Source: Dehalogenimonas formicexedens (GTDB lineage: Bacteria > Chloroflexota > Dehalococcoidia > Dehalococcoidales > Dehalococcoidaceae). Taken from it: a DNA stretch of 64,000 nucleotides. Shown here one piece after another: positions 9,950 to 18,612 of this stretch. The stretch spans positions 896,210 through 960,209 of the forward strand of contig NZ_CP018258.1 of NCBI RefSeq assembly GCF_001953175.1. The letters are read 5' to 3'. The notes beneath the pieces are model-generated. The model was given only the letters and a program-made list of their open reading frames with translations. It was not told the origin of the DNA and ran no database searches. Each line of letters starts with the position of its first letter. The stretch's first letter is position 1. The position numbers and the translations under genes were made by a program.

Positions 9950-11056
9950 ATGAAACTCATGGTTATTGGTTTAGGACAGTGCGGCGGCCGTCTAGCCGAC
10001 GATTTTATCACTCTACAGAAACGGGCTCACGATTTTCGAAAAGTGGAAATCCTGACTGGTGTTTATGTGGTAGACACGGACGCCTCTTCACTCCGGGGGC
10101 TATCGCAAGTGCCCCAAAAAAACCGATTGGTAATTGGTGAAAATAAAACCCGCGGCAGGGGAGTGGGCAGACAGAGCGAAGTGGCGGCGCAAATTGCTCG
10201 CGATGAGGGATTCAAGGTTATCGATGCAATCAGACAATCCAAGCGATTTGCTGAATCCGATGCCTTTCTTCTGGTTGGGGCTACCGCCGGTGGTACTGCC
10301 GCAGGGTGTATGCCGGTTATCGCTGAAATCTTGAAGGAAAGGTTCCGCGATCTCCCGGTATACGGAATTGAGGTATTACCCTTCGAGCATGAAGAATCTT
10401 TGGAAAAGATCAATGTCACGAACACTGCGTATTGCCTGGTTAACTCCAAGGCGAACATGGACGCGGTTTTCGTCATCGACAACCAGCGGTATGCGAAGAA
10501 AGGTTTGTCCTGGAGTTCCAATATTTCCGAAATCAACCGTGCCATCGTTGAGCCATTTTATGGGCTCCTTTGCGCAGGTGAAGAAAAGAAGCGGCAGCAC
10601 ATCGGCGTCAGTATGTTATCAACCAGTGATGTCCAGAGCATGTTGAGTGGATGGACAACTATTGGATACGGCAAGACCTTGATACCGATGATTACTTTGC
10701 CATGGGATAAGCAAGGTGATGAGACGACCAGCGGCCGCAAGGCAATGGAGGAGGCCATCAGCGAACTTTCGGTTCAGTGTGATACCAAGCAAGCAACCAA
10801 GGCTATGTATCTGGTTTCTGCTCCTGAAAAGGAGATTGGTACTGACCTCGTCAAATACCTCGGGGAGTTTATGAAGAGTATAGCTCCTGAAGCGCCTATC
10901 AGGTACGGCGATTATCCGGTCGAAAAAGGACTGGTTGATGTGACGGCGGTCCTATCTGGTTTCCCGACTTTCGAAAAAATCCAAGGGTATTTTACATCTA
11001 TGGACAAGCAATTGGCTGAAATGCCTAAAGCGAGCGAAGTCCAAAAGGTGGCATGA
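9950..11056 (+). CDS. CetZ-like tubulin/FtsZ-superfamily GTPase
   Basis: A 368-residue protein starting MKLMVIGLGQCGGRLADDF, almost the same pattern as archaeal CetZ (MKL..IG.GQ.GG...D.F). Further matches are VDTDASSL, GRGVG (69-73), the tubulin glycine loop as AGGTAAG (113-119) followed by MPVIAEILK, VYGIEVLP, the FVIDNQRY segment, a T7 region STSDVQSML..TTIGYG with Asp227 at the catalytic position, and RYGDYPV in the C-terminal half. It is not canonical FtsZ: there is no NLDFAD motif and no conserved C-terminal tail. The glycine loop departs from GGGTGTG, so nucleotide handling may differ. A strong AAGGAGG precedes the ATG. Assignment to the superfamily is firm; the CetZ affinity is by comparison with recalled CetZ1 sequence. 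Confidence 0.85.
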   Translation: MKLMVIGLGQCGGRLADDFITLQKRAHDFRKVEILTGVYVVDTDASSLRGLSQVPQKNRLVIGENKTRGRGVGRQSEVAAQIARDEGFKVIDAIRQSKRFAESDAFLLVGATAGGTAAGCMPVIAEILKERFRDLPVYGIEVLPFEHEESLEKINVTNTAYCLVNSKANMDAVFVIDNQRYAKKGLSWSSNISEINRAIVEPFYGLLCAGEEKKRQHIGVSMLSTSDVQSMLSGWTTIGYGKTLIPMITLPWDKQGDETTSGRKAMEEAISELSVQCDTKQATKAMYLVSAPEKEIGTDLVKYLGEFMKSIAPEAPIRYGDYPVEKGLVDVTAVLSGFPTFEKIQGYFTSMDKQLAEMPKASEVQKVA

Positions 11057-11110
11057 CACTAATACCCGGGATTGAGAAAACTAATTTTACCGATTACCGG
11101 GGGAACAGCT

Positions 11111-11539
11111 ATGTTTAATAAGATACTGGTATGTCTTGATGGTTCAAAAGAATCCGAAAAGATTTTGCCCTATGCTGAGGCTCAAGCCAAAGCCTTCGGT
11201 AGTCAATTATGTCTCGTTGAATCGGTTGGACTTGGAGTTATGCAGTCGCAAGATTTCCGCGCTCCCGATCTTCAAAAAAAGCTTGAGAATGAGGCAGTTG
11301 GTTATCTGGCGATGAAAGCAGCCGAGCTTCGCTCTAAAGGGCTAAAAGCCGAATATTCAGTTTTCCGTTCAAACGAAGCTGGCGAATCAATATTGGACTG
11401 CGCCGAAGAAGGAGGATACGACCTTATCGCGCTGGCAACCCATGGCCATTGTGGCTTGGTTAAATTCCTTAGCGGAAGTGTCGCTGATCATCTCCTGCAC
11501 AAGTCCAATGTGCCTCTTATGATAATAAAATCAGGTTGA
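11111..11539 (+). CDS. Universal stress protein (UspA family)
   Basis: A 142-residue Usp domain protein. The start at the ATG at 11111 (MFNKILVCLDGSKES) is preferred to an upstream TTG because the family begins exactly there and GGGGGAA precedes it. The ATP-binding pattern is intact: THGHCGLVKFLSGSVADHLL fits G-2x-G-9x-G-S. Length is typical. It follows the CetZ-like gene by 54 bases and closes the module. No terminator was seen after it. Confidence 0.93.
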   Translation: MFNKILVCLDGSKESEKILPYAEAQAKAFGSQLCLVESVGLGVMQSQDFRAPDLQKKLENEAVGYLAMKAAELRSKGLKAEYSVFRSNEAGESILDCAEEGGYDLIALATHGHCGLVKFLSGSVADHLLHKSNVPLMIIKSG

Positions 11540-11650
11540 TAAACCGAAACCCCCACTTTCGTGTAACACCTAGCAGTGAAACCTCGGTTCTTCGGCTTTC
11601 AGCTTAGGCTAAATAACGCCACAGTATTTTGCCCGCAAACGAATCCCGAT

Positions 11651-11658
11651 GCTATAAT
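11651..11658 (+). promoter_or_regulatory. Extended -10 promoter for eno
   Basis: TGCTATAAT (TATAAT at 11653-11658) with a weak TTGCCC 18 bases upstream. It would give a leader of about 65 bases before eno. Confidence 0.6.
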
Positions 11659-11729
11659 CCGCCCGCGAATAAACCCGGTTGTCTCACCTTTTTGCCTGTT
11701 CAATACACTAGTGTGATCGGAGAATACGC

Positions 11730-13010
11730 ATGCCAAAGATAACGAGTGTCAAGGGCCATGAAATCCTGGATTCACGCGGCAATCCCACAGTGGCGGCCAC
11801 AGTGGTTCTGTCAGACGGGACGAGCGGTTGGGCGGCGGTGCCTTCCGGCGCCAGCACCGGTACTCATGAAGCTGTCGAACTGCGGGACAAAAACCCGCAA
11901 CGCTACAACGGCAACGGCGTCCTCAACGCCGTCAAGAATGTCGATACCGAAATTGCCAAAGCCCTGAACGGAAAAGAAGCTACCGCCCAAAAAGACTTGG
12001 ACGAGACGATGATCGCCCTGGACGGCACAGATAATAAAGGCCGCCTGGGCGCCAACGCCATGCTCGCCGTCTCGCTGGCCGCCGCCCGAGCTGCCGCCAA
12101 CTCCAAAAAGGTGCCGCTGTTCCGGTACCTTAATCCGGATGGAGGATATACTCTGCCCGTCCCGCTTCTTAATATCCTGAACGGCGGACGGCACGCCACC
12201 AACTCGACCGACCTGCAGGAGTTCATGATCGCACCCGCCGGCGCTCCGAGTTTTTCCGACGCGCTGCGAATGGGTTCCGAAATATATCACGCCCTAAAAG
12301 CCCTGTTGAAAAAACAGGGCTACGGCACCAATGTCGGAGATGAAGGCGGTTTTGCGCCCTCGCTCAAGTCCAACGCCGAGGCGGTCGAGTTGATCGTCAA
12401 GGCCATCGAAAAAGCCGGCTACGCCCCGGGAAAAGATTGCTTTATCGCCCTTGACCCCGCTGCTTCCGAACTCTACAAGGACGGAGTCTACGTTCTTGAA
12501 CGGGAAGGTAAAACCTTCTCTTCGGAAGAGTTTATCGACTTCTACGCCAAATGGGTTGCCGATTACCCGATCATCAGTATCGAGGACGGATTGTTTGAAG
12601 ATGACTGGAACGGTTGGAAACTGCTGAACCAAAGGATCGGCAAGAAAGTGCAATTGGTCGGTGACGACCTCTACGTCACCAATATCAGGCGTCTGGAAAA
12701 AGGCATCTGCGAAAAGTCGTCCAATTCGATTCTGATCAAGCCGAATCAGATCGGCACTCTCACCGAAACCATCGCCGCGATCAGGATGGCGCACGACAAC
12801 GGTTGGACGGCTATCGCCAGCCACCGGTCAGGCGAAACCGAGGACACGACCATCGCCGACCTGTCGGTCGCCCTGGCAACCGGCCAAATCAAAACCGGAG
12901 CCCCCTGCCGCGGCGAGCGGACGTGCAAATACAACCGCCTGCTGGCGATCGAATCTGAGTTGGGCGCCGCCGCGAAATACGCGGGAATGGCGGCTTTCAA
13001 ACAACACTAG
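11730..13010 (+). CDS. eno: Enolase
   Basis: A 426-residue phosphopyruvate hydratase interconverting 2-phosphoglycerate and phosphoenolpyruvate. It opens [18 protein letters not shown] and contains GGRHA, the Mg ligands in [19 protein letters not shown] and [10 protein letters not shown], the catalytic lysine region [14 protein letters not shown], and SHRSGETED. Full length. It stands alone; the convergent nitroreductase gene ends 6 bases away. Confidence 0.97.
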   Translation: MPKITSVKGHEILDSRGNPTVAATVVLSDGTSGWAAVPSGASTGTHEAVELRDKNPQRYNGNGVLNAVKNVDTEIAKALNGKEATAQKDLDETMIALDGTDNKGRLGANAMLAVSLAAARAAANSKKVPLFRYLNPDGGYTLPVPLLNILNGGRHATNSTDLQEFMIAPAGAPSFSDALRMGSEIYHALKALLKKQGYGTNVGDEGGFAPSLKSNAEAVELIVKAIEKAGYAPGKDCFIALDPAASELYKDGVYVLEREGKTFSSEEFIDFYAKWVADYPIISIEDGLFEDDWNGWKLLNQRIGKKVQLVGDDLYVTNIRRLEKGICEKSSNSILIKPNQIGTLTETIAAIRMAHDNGWTAIASHRSGETEDTTIADLSVALATGQIKTGAPCRGERTCKYNRLLAIESELGAAAKYAGMAAFKQH

Positions 13011-13016
13011 CGGATC

Positions 13017-13532
13017 TTATCCCGGTTTCCTGTCGTGGACGACCAACTCCGAGAGAGGTCTGCGAGTCCTGTTTTTGGCGTATCCTTCGGCATAGCCCAG
13101 GGGAGTGAAAGCAACCGGTTCCCATTCGTCCGGGATATTCAGGACTTTGCGGGCTGTCGGCACGTCGAAAGCGGCTACCCAACAGGTGCCCAGGCCTTCG
13201 TTGACGGCTGCCAGTACCAGGTGATCCATGACGATGGCGGCGTCAACATCGGCGTAATTTTTGCCGTCGTGCCGTTTCCAGGCCTTGTCTTTGATGCCGC
13301 AGATACATATTAGTATCGGAGCTTTGGAGAACCAGGCGGCGGGATAAATCTGCTGAAGCTCCAAATCACGATCTTCAGTGTGAATTACCAGGATCCGGAA
13401 GGGCTGGCGGTTGGCGGCGGTAGGCGCGATGACCGCCGCTTCAAGGACTCGCGCCAGGACATCGTCAGGGACGGGATCCGAGCGGTAAGATCTGACCGAA
13501 TAGCGCTGTTTGATGACCTCGGTAAATTCCAC
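13017..13532 (-). CDS. Nitroreductase family protein
   Basis: A 171-residue FMN-dependent nitroreductase-fold protein. It shows the FMN-phosphate contact RYSVRSY near residue 10, the APTAANRQPF region, and the C-terminal LGYAEGYAKNRTRRPLSE segment. The family reduces flavins, quinones or nitro compounds with NAD(P)H, and the substrate cannot be told from sequence. The start is a GTG with GAGGAAA upstream. Single gene. Confidence 0.9.
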   Translation of the reverse strand: MEFTEVIKQRYSVRSYRSDPVPDDVLARVLEAAVIAPTAANRQPFRILVIHTEDRDLELQQIYPAAWFSKAPILICICGIKDKAWKRHDGKNYADVDAAIVMDHLVLAAVNEGLGTCWVAAFDVPTARKVLNIPDEWEPVAFTPLGYAEGYAKNRTRRPLSELVVHDRKPG

Positions 13533-13561
13533 AGATTTCCTCGCCGTATTTTGATATTAGA

Positions 13562-13567
13562 ATTATA
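13562..13567 (-). promoter_or_regulatory. -10 element for the nitroreductase gene
   Basis: TATAAT on the minus strand 29 bases upstream of the GTG start; no clear -35 element. Confidence 0.45.
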
Positions 13568-13680
13568 CTACGCTAAAAACCCAACTCCTCAGTCGAAATT
13601 ATCATCGCCCGGCAGGATAATTCGTTATCAGATATAATAACGGTTCAAACCTAGTTCGTATTGTTTCAGGACGCTATTCC

Positions 13681-13708
13681 GTTCATGGTTCGACAGGCTC
13701 GCCACGAA
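13681..13708. repeat. Dispersed-type intergenic sequence (GTTCATGGTTCGACAGGCTC..)
   Basis: This stretch matches a sequence I recall as a common intergenic repeat in many bacterial genomes (GTTCATGGTTCGACAAGCTCACCACGAAC type), with partial dyad symmetry between GTTC..TGG and CCACGAA. Only one copy lies in the window, so it is not proven to be a repeat here. Confidence 0.4.
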
Positions 13709-13742
13709 AGGAATAAGAGAGAATTTTGACGAGATTGATTGA

Positions 13743-14741
13743 ATGAAAAGGATCGGCATTACGACGACTGTGCCCGTCGAAGTTATCCTTGCCGCGGGCG
13801 CTGTCCCGGTAGACCTTAACAATCTCTTCGTCAGCGATGGCGACCCGGCATCGCTTATCGCCGCGGCGGAACGGGCAGGTTTCCCGCTCAACACGTGCGC
13901 CTGGATCAAGGGTATCTACGGGGCTACCCTCAAATACGGTATCGAAGAAGTAATCTGCGTCACCGGCGGCGACTGCTCGAACACCCTGATGCTGATGGAG
14001 GTGCTGCGGCACCGGGGCGTCAAGACGATCCCTTTCGCCTATCCCGGCGAACCCGATCAAGGACAGGTGAAAGCAGCTATCGAAACTCTGGCCTTTAAAC
14101 TGGGCACAACCGCCGATGCCGCAGAGTCGGTCAGGCAAGACCTGGCATCCGTGCGCGCCTTCAGTTCGGAATTGGACCGCATGACCTGGCAAGACAACAA
14201 GGTCAGTGGCAAGGAAAACCACTACTGGCTGGTGTCTTCATCCGATTTCAACCAGGACGTGAAGCGGTTTTCAACAGAGCTTTCCGAAGTCATCAACGAG
14301 GCAGCCGAACGCGAGCCTCATCCACCGACCGAACTCCGCCTGGGATTCGCCGGCGTTCCCCCGATATACGCGGCAGAATTATACCCGTTCTTGGAAAGAT
14401 GCGCCGGGCGGGTGGTTTTCAATGAGGTCCAGAGGCAATTCTCAATGCCCTACAAGCTCTCAAACCTCACCGAACAATACTGTAGATACACCTATCCCTA
14501 TGAAACCTCCGGCAGAGTTTCGGACATCAGGCAGGCGATAAAGGAGCGCAGGCTCGACGGTGTCATCCATTATGTGCAGTCATTCTGCCACCGGGCTATC
14601 GGCGACATCATCATCAGGTCGGAACTGGATGTCCCGGTATTAACGATCGAAGGCAACGCCGATTTTGGATTGTCACAGCATTTAAGGACCAGGCTGGAAG
14701 CATTTCTCGACGTGGTGCGATTTCAACGCCGGTCCCGATAG
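13743..14741 (+). CDS. 2-hydroxyacyl-CoA dehydratase D-component family protein (HgdB/FldC-like)
   Basis: A 332-residue protein with the pattern of HgdB/FldC/BcrB-type subunits: KRIGITTTVPVEVILAAGAVPVDLN at the start (split here by the family pattern IG.T..VP.E...AAG..PVDLN), cysteines in NTCAWIKG, GGDCSN and QSFCHRAIGD that could ligate a 4Fe-4S cluster, and a C-terminal VLTIEGNADFG. In known systems such subunits work as heterodimers with an ATP-dependent activator. Neither a partner nor an activator is next to it. Stand-alone members with unknown roles are common in anaerobes. Confidence 0.82.
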   Translation: MKRIGITTTVPVEVILAAGAVPVDLNNLFVSDGDPASLIAAAERAGFPLNTCAWIKGIYGATLKYGIEEVICVTGGDCSNTLMLMEVLRHRGVKTIPFAYPGEPDQGQVKAAIETLAFKLGTTADAAESVRQDLASVRAFSSELDRMTWQDNKVSGKENHYWLVSSSDFNQDVKRFSTELSEVINEAAEREPHPPTELRLGFAGVPPIYAAELYPFLERCAGRVVFNEVQRQFSMPYKLSNLTEQYCRYTYPYETSGRVSDIRQAIKERRLDGVIHYVQSFCHRAIGDIIIRSELDVPVLTIEGNADFGLSQHLRTRLEAFLDVVRFQRRSR

Positions 14742-14838
14742 TTACACTGGAATGGTTATTCGCATTTATTTTCAAGCTCCATTTCTGATACCATTAGTTG
14801 GATAAAAAACCCTACCAAAATTTGAAGCAGGAGGTATC

Positions 14839-15852
14839 ATGGTAACCCGCATCGGTATCAATGGATTTGGTCGCATCGGCCGCCTGACTTTCCGGGCTAT
14901 GAAGAAGTACCACCAGGATGAACTCGAGATTGTCGCCATCAACGACCTGGCTGACACCGCCACCAACGCTCACCTGTTGAAACATGATACCAGCTACGGC
15001 GCTTATCCCGGAACAGTGGAGGCCGGCGAGGGGTTTATCACCGTTGACGGCAAAATGGTGAAAGCCTTCTCCGAGAAAGAACCGAACAAGATCCCGTGGG
15101 GAGACTACGGTGTCGACATCGTCATCGAGTCGACCGGACGTTTTTCCGACAAGGACAAGGCGGCGCTGCACCTGGGCGGTGGAGCCAAGAAAGTCATCAT
15201 TTCCACCACATCCTCCAACGCCGACCTGACGGTAGTCATGGGTGTGAACCAAAAGATGTACAACCCGGCCAAGCACGTGGTAATTTCCAACGCTTCCTGC
15301 ACCACCAACTGCGTGACGCCGATGACCAAGGTAATCTTCGACAAATTCGGCATTGAAAAGGCGCTCATCAACACCGTTCACGCCTACACCAACGACCAGA
15401 GCCTGCTGGACATCTACCACCAAGATCTCAGGCGGGCCCGCGCCGCCGCTCTGAACATCATTCCCACCACCACCGGCGCCGCCAAGGCTGTGGCACAGGT
15501 CATCCCGGAACTGAAGGGACTGATCCACGGCATTTCTCTCAGGGTCCCGGTCGGCAGCGTGTCCATCGCCGATCTCACCGCTATCGTCAAACGAAAGGTG
15601 ACCGCTGAAGAAGTCAACGCGGCATTGGAAGAAGCCGCAAACGGCGAACTCAAGGGCATCATGTCATTCTGTAAGGAAGAACTGGTAAGTTCCGATTTCA
15701 GGGGCGACCCCGCCAGCTGCGTCATCGACGCGGCTTCAACCATGGTCATGGACGGCAACATGGTCAAGGTGCTCGGTTGGTACGATAACGAATGGGGATA
15801 TTCCACCCGCCTTGGCGACCTGGCGGCCTACATGGGCGCCCAGGGCTTCTAA
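14839..15852 (+). CDS. gap: Glyceraldehyde-3-phosphate dehydrogenase, type I
   Basis: A 337-residue GAPDH that oxidises glyceraldehyde-3-phosphate to 1,3-bisphosphoglycerate. It shows INGFGRIGRLTFRA (NAD fold), the catalytic cysteine in SNASCTTNCVTP, the following His in TVHAYTNDQ, and WYDNEWGYS near the C-terminus. AGGAGG precedes the ATG. It is followed by a good terminator, so it is probably monocistronic. Confidence 0.97.
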   Translation: MVTRIGINGFGRIGRLTFRAMKKYHQDELEIVAINDLADTATNAHLLKHDTSYGAYPGTVEAGEGFITVDGKMVKAFSEKEPNKIPWGDYGVDIVIESTGRFSDKDKAALHLGGGAKKVIISTTSSNADLTVVMGVNQKMYNPAKHVVISNASCTTNCVTPMTKVIFDKFGIEKALINTVHAYTNDQSLLDIYHQDLRRARAAALNIIPTTTGAAKAVAQVIPELKGLIHGISLRVPVGSVSIADLTAIVKRKVTAEEVNAALEEAANGELKGIMSFCKEELVSSDFRGDPASCVIDAASTMVMDGNMVKVLGWYDNEWGYSTRLGDLAAYMGAQGF

Positions 15853-15870
15853 AGAAATAACCCGGCGCGA

Positions 15871-15901
15871 GAGAGGGGCTGAATGAGCCCCTCTTTATTT
15901 T
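15871..15901 (+). terminator. Intrinsic terminator after gap
   Basis: AGAGGGGCT, loop GAATG, AGCCCCTCT, then TTATTTT: a 9-bp GC-rich stem with a T-rich tail. Confidence 0.9.
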
Positions 15902-15943
15902 CGTTGCCAGAGGCAGATTCTTGTACTACAATGCCTCAAATAG

Positions 15944-17017
15944 ATGGATAACTGCCGCAAATACAAAAACACCAGATTTAAATTACCCGGGCTATTGCTA
16001 TTGCCTGTCGCGCTTTTTGCCTTGGGATTTTTACCGGTGACGGTATCAGCGGCAGTTCCCGGTAACCAAGAAAGCGCCGTTTCCGGCATTCATTACCAGG
16101 TGACAGGCACCCCAACGACCTCCGCGCCGGCAGAACTGGAGGTCCCGTCCAACTGGTGGGTCAATATGCTGGCGGCGGCCGCCGGCGTTCTGTTGGCCTA
16201 CGGCGTTTATTACCTGAGACTGCGAGCTATCGCCCGGCAAAAGGCGGTGCTGGAATCCGAAGTGGCAATGAGAACCGCCGAACTTAAATTACTGAACGAG
16301 GAATTGGACCGGGAAATACACCGCAGGGAGGAATTCAACCGTGCCCTTGTCCATGAACTGAAGACGCCGCTGACGGCCATGCTGGCGTCGGCGGAATTAT
16401 TCGTCGATGAATTGAACGGCGATCCCAGGGTGGAACTGGCAAAAAACATTTACCGGGCGGCCCAAAATCTTGATCGCCGTACCGATGAACTGCTGGACGT
16501 AGCCCGCGGCGAGGTTGGGATGCTGACCATATCGCCTGCCTCAGGGGATGTGCGGCAACTATTATTCTCAATGGCGGATAACATTAAAGCCGCGGCCGCG
16601 CGAAAAAAACAAACGTTATCGGTCGATATTTCCCCGGAATTACCCCAGGTGTCAGTTGATGAAGACCGGCTGAGACAGGTGATGTATAATTACCTCACCA
16701 ACGCCGTTAAGTACACCCCCGAAGCTGGGCATATCACGCTCAGCGCCCATGGCGACGCCGGAGAACTTGTGGTTGAAGTAACCGATACAGGGCCCGGAAT
16801 CAGCGATGATGGTCAGAAAAGGCTCTTCGAACCCTATTACCGGGTGCCGCAGCGCGGGGGAGAGAGGCTTTCAGGGCTGGGACTGGGGCTTGCCCTGTCC
16901 AAGATGATCATCCAATTGCACGGCGGGCGAGTATGGGTCAAAAGCGCCCCTGGAAAAGGTTCTTCCTTCGGGTTCGCCCTGCCCGGGCTGGGCCGCGCCC
17001 CGGAGGTGAAGGGATAA
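15944..17017 (+). CDS. Membrane sensor histidine kinase (HisKA type)
   Basis: A 357-residue kinase. Residues ~13-37 form a signal/first membrane segment, 38-70 a short extracytoplasmic stretch, and 71-92 a second membrane helix. A coiled coil (~97-130) leads to the HisKA box with His137 in LVHELKTPLTAM. HATPase motifs follow: YNYLTNAVKYTPE (N), VTDTGPGIS (G1) and GLGLGLALSKMI (G2). The small sensor loop suggests that it senses the membrane or a partner protein rather than a large ligand. The response regulator gene starts 2 bases after its stop. Confidence 0.92.
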   Translation: MDNCRKYKNTRFKLPGLLLLPVALFALGFLPVTVSAAVPGNQESAVSGIHYQVTGTPTTSAPAELEVPSNWWVNMLAAAAGVLLAYGVYYLRLRAIARQKAVLESEVAMRTAELKLLNEELDREIHRREEFNRALVHELKTPLTAMLASAELFVDELNGDPRVELAKNIYRAAQNLDRRTDELLDVARGEVGMLTISPASGDVRQLLFSMADNIKAAAARKKQTLSVDISPELPQVSVDEDRLRQVMYNYLTNAVKYTPEAGHITLSAHGDAGELVVEVTDTGPGISDDGQKRLFEPYYRVPQRGGERLSGLGLGLALSKMIIQLHGGRVWVKSAPGKGSSFGFALPGLGRAPEVKG

Positions 17018-17019
17018 TT

Positions 17020-17715
17020 ATGAAAGTACTGATGATTGAGGACGATGCCCAGATAGTCGACTCGGTAGCCTGGGCATTCCGGATGCGCTGGCCTGACGTT
17101 GAATTCACGTCCACCGACTCCGGCGAGCGCGGCGCCTCCCTGGCGAAGGAGACGCGTCCCGACCTGGTGATCCTGGACCTGGGGCTGCCCGACATACCCG
17201 GCTTTGAGGTCCTGAAAAACATCCGCCAATTTTCGACGATGCCGATAATCATCCTCACGGCAAGGAAAGACGAATTCGACATCGTCAAAGCTCTTGAAGC
17301 CGGCGCCGACGATTACCTTGTTAAACCCTTCAGGCAGATGGAACTGCTGTCCCGGATCAAAGCCTTGTTGAGGCGATCCGCCTCTCCGGCGCCCGAATCA
17401 ACCATGTCTGTCGGCGAACTCAAGCTTTCACCGGCTACCGGGGTACTTCATTATCAAAACAAAGAAATCCCCCTTACTCGGACGGAAGAAATCATAGTCA
17501 GCAAACTGATGCAAAGCGCGGGCGGAGTAGTTACCTATACCGCTTTAGCCGAGGCGCTATGGAATGATTACTACCCCGATTGCGTGGCGGCGTTGAGAGT
17601 ATATATCAGGCAGTTACGCCAAAAGATCGAAGCCGATGTGGATAATCCCAAGGTAATCCTGAACAAGCACGGCGTGGGTTACATGCTGGCCAACTCCGCC
17701 AGGCCAACGGAATGA
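17020..17715 (+). CDS. OmpR/PhoB-type response regulator
   Basis: A 231-residue regulator. The start at ATG 17020 follows GGAGGTGAAGG and gives the standard MKVLMIEDDAQ opening. The receiver has the acidic pair ED-D, the phosphoacceptor Asp in LVILDLGLPD and the Lys in YLVKPF. The C-terminal winged helix carries LTRTEEIIVSKLM and VYIRQLRQKIE..NPKVI. It is the cognate partner of the kinase immediately upstream; its target genes are unknown. Confidence 0.95.
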   Translation: MKVLMIEDDAQIVDSVAWAFRMRWPDVEFTSTDSGERGASLAKETRPDLVILDLGLPDIPGFEVLKNIRQFSTMPIIILTARKDEFDIVKALEAGADDYLVKPFRQMELLSRIKALLRRSASPAPESTMSVGELKLSPATGVLHYQNKEIPLTRTEEIIVSKLMQSAGGVVTYTALAEALWNDYYPDCVAALRVYIRQLRQKIEADVDNPKVILNKHGVGYMLANSARPTE

Positions 17716-17758
17716 ACCGGTCAACCCGCTCTCCGGGCGGGCCGGATATGAGGCGTCG

Positions 17759-17998
17759 ATGGGTATCCTGAGCATGTCGCTTGGCATCGTGAGCCTGTTC
17801 TTACTGGGGATCGGGACGGCGACCGATACCCGCTTAATGGTCGTCCTGACAGCGGTCCCCGCTATTGGGGGGATTTTCTCCGGGCTGGCAGGTTTGGCCA
17901 GGAAGCAAAAGCGGGCGGCGGCTTGGGGAGGTGTCGCCGGTTCCAGCATAGCACTGGTTGCCGGCGCAATAATTTACGGCATCGGACATAACCTGTGA
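17759..17998 (+). CDS. Small two-helix membrane protein
   Basis: A 79-residue hydrophobic protein with two or three membrane helices (about 4-22, 26-46 and 55-75) separated by ARKQKRAAAWGG, a positively charged turn. Not recognised beyond a resemblance to small DUF4190-like proteins. It follows the two-component pair by 43 bases. The start has only a weak ribosome site, so expression is less certain than for neighbours. Confidence 0.55.
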   Translation: MGILSMSLGIVSLFLLGIGTATDTRLMVVLTAVPAIGGIFSGLAGLARKQKRAAAWGGVAGSSIALVAGAIIYGIGHNL

Positions 17999-18027
17999 TA
18001 AGCTAAACATCGAGTGGGAGTATAGGC

Positions 18028-18585
18028 ATGGAAGAAAACGAAGCCCCAAACCTGCCTGACGGCATTGACCCTTCCAGGTTTCGCAGCATCAAGGTGTTTA
18101 TTTACACCACCACCGGGGTATTCTCCGGCTATACCTATTGCCAATACCAGCAGCGTTTACTGGACGCCCTCAACAAGGGATTCGTAACATCGAAGCTGCA
18201 GAGCGGGTCGGACTTTTTACCGTTGTTCGATCTCGATGTTTTTTCACCGGGGATACCGACGAGACACATGGACACGGTCTACATCAGGAAAAACAATGTC
18301 CTCATGGTCGGAGAGACTGAAAGCCCAAAATCAGGAACCTCAGCCAGCGCCTACCCTATCCGCCGAAAAAAAACGCTGGAAACGATAATCAACCTGCCTC
18401 AGACCAGCGTAAAGGGAAACATGTACGCCGAGATGTGGGAAGAACTGCAGGACTCCTTGAACCGGAGCGACCAGTTCATTCCAGTGACTGACGCCGATAT
18501 CGCGCCGGAGTTGCCCAGCGGAATAAGCCACTCAAGTTTTGTGGCGGTCAACAAAGACCACATTGTTTACGTGGGCAAGCAATAA
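18028..18585 (+). CDS. Hypothetical protein with internal duplication
   Basis: A 185-residue soluble protein of unknown function. Two halves look related. Residues ~40-95 (YQQRLLDALN ... FLPLFDLDVFSPGIP.. DTVYIRKNNVLMVGE) and ~130-185 (MWEELQDSLN ... FIPVTDADIAPELPSG.. SFVAVNKDHIVYVGK) share the order helix, strand FIPL.D.D, Pro turn, strand V.V....I.YVG. GGGAG upstream supports the start. No membrane segment is seen. Confidence 0.75.
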   Translation: MEENEAPNLPDGIDPSRFRSIKVFIYTTTGVFSGYTYCQYQQRLLDALNKGFVTSKLQSGSDFLPLFDLDVFSPGIPTRHMDTVYIRKNNVLMVGETESPKSGTSASAYPIRRKKTLETIINLPQTSVKGNMYAEMWEELQDSLNRSDQFIPVTDADIAPELPSGISHSSFVAVNKDHIVYVGKQ

Positions 18586-18612
18586 GCTCCAGGTAATTGC
18601 AGACTTATCAAA

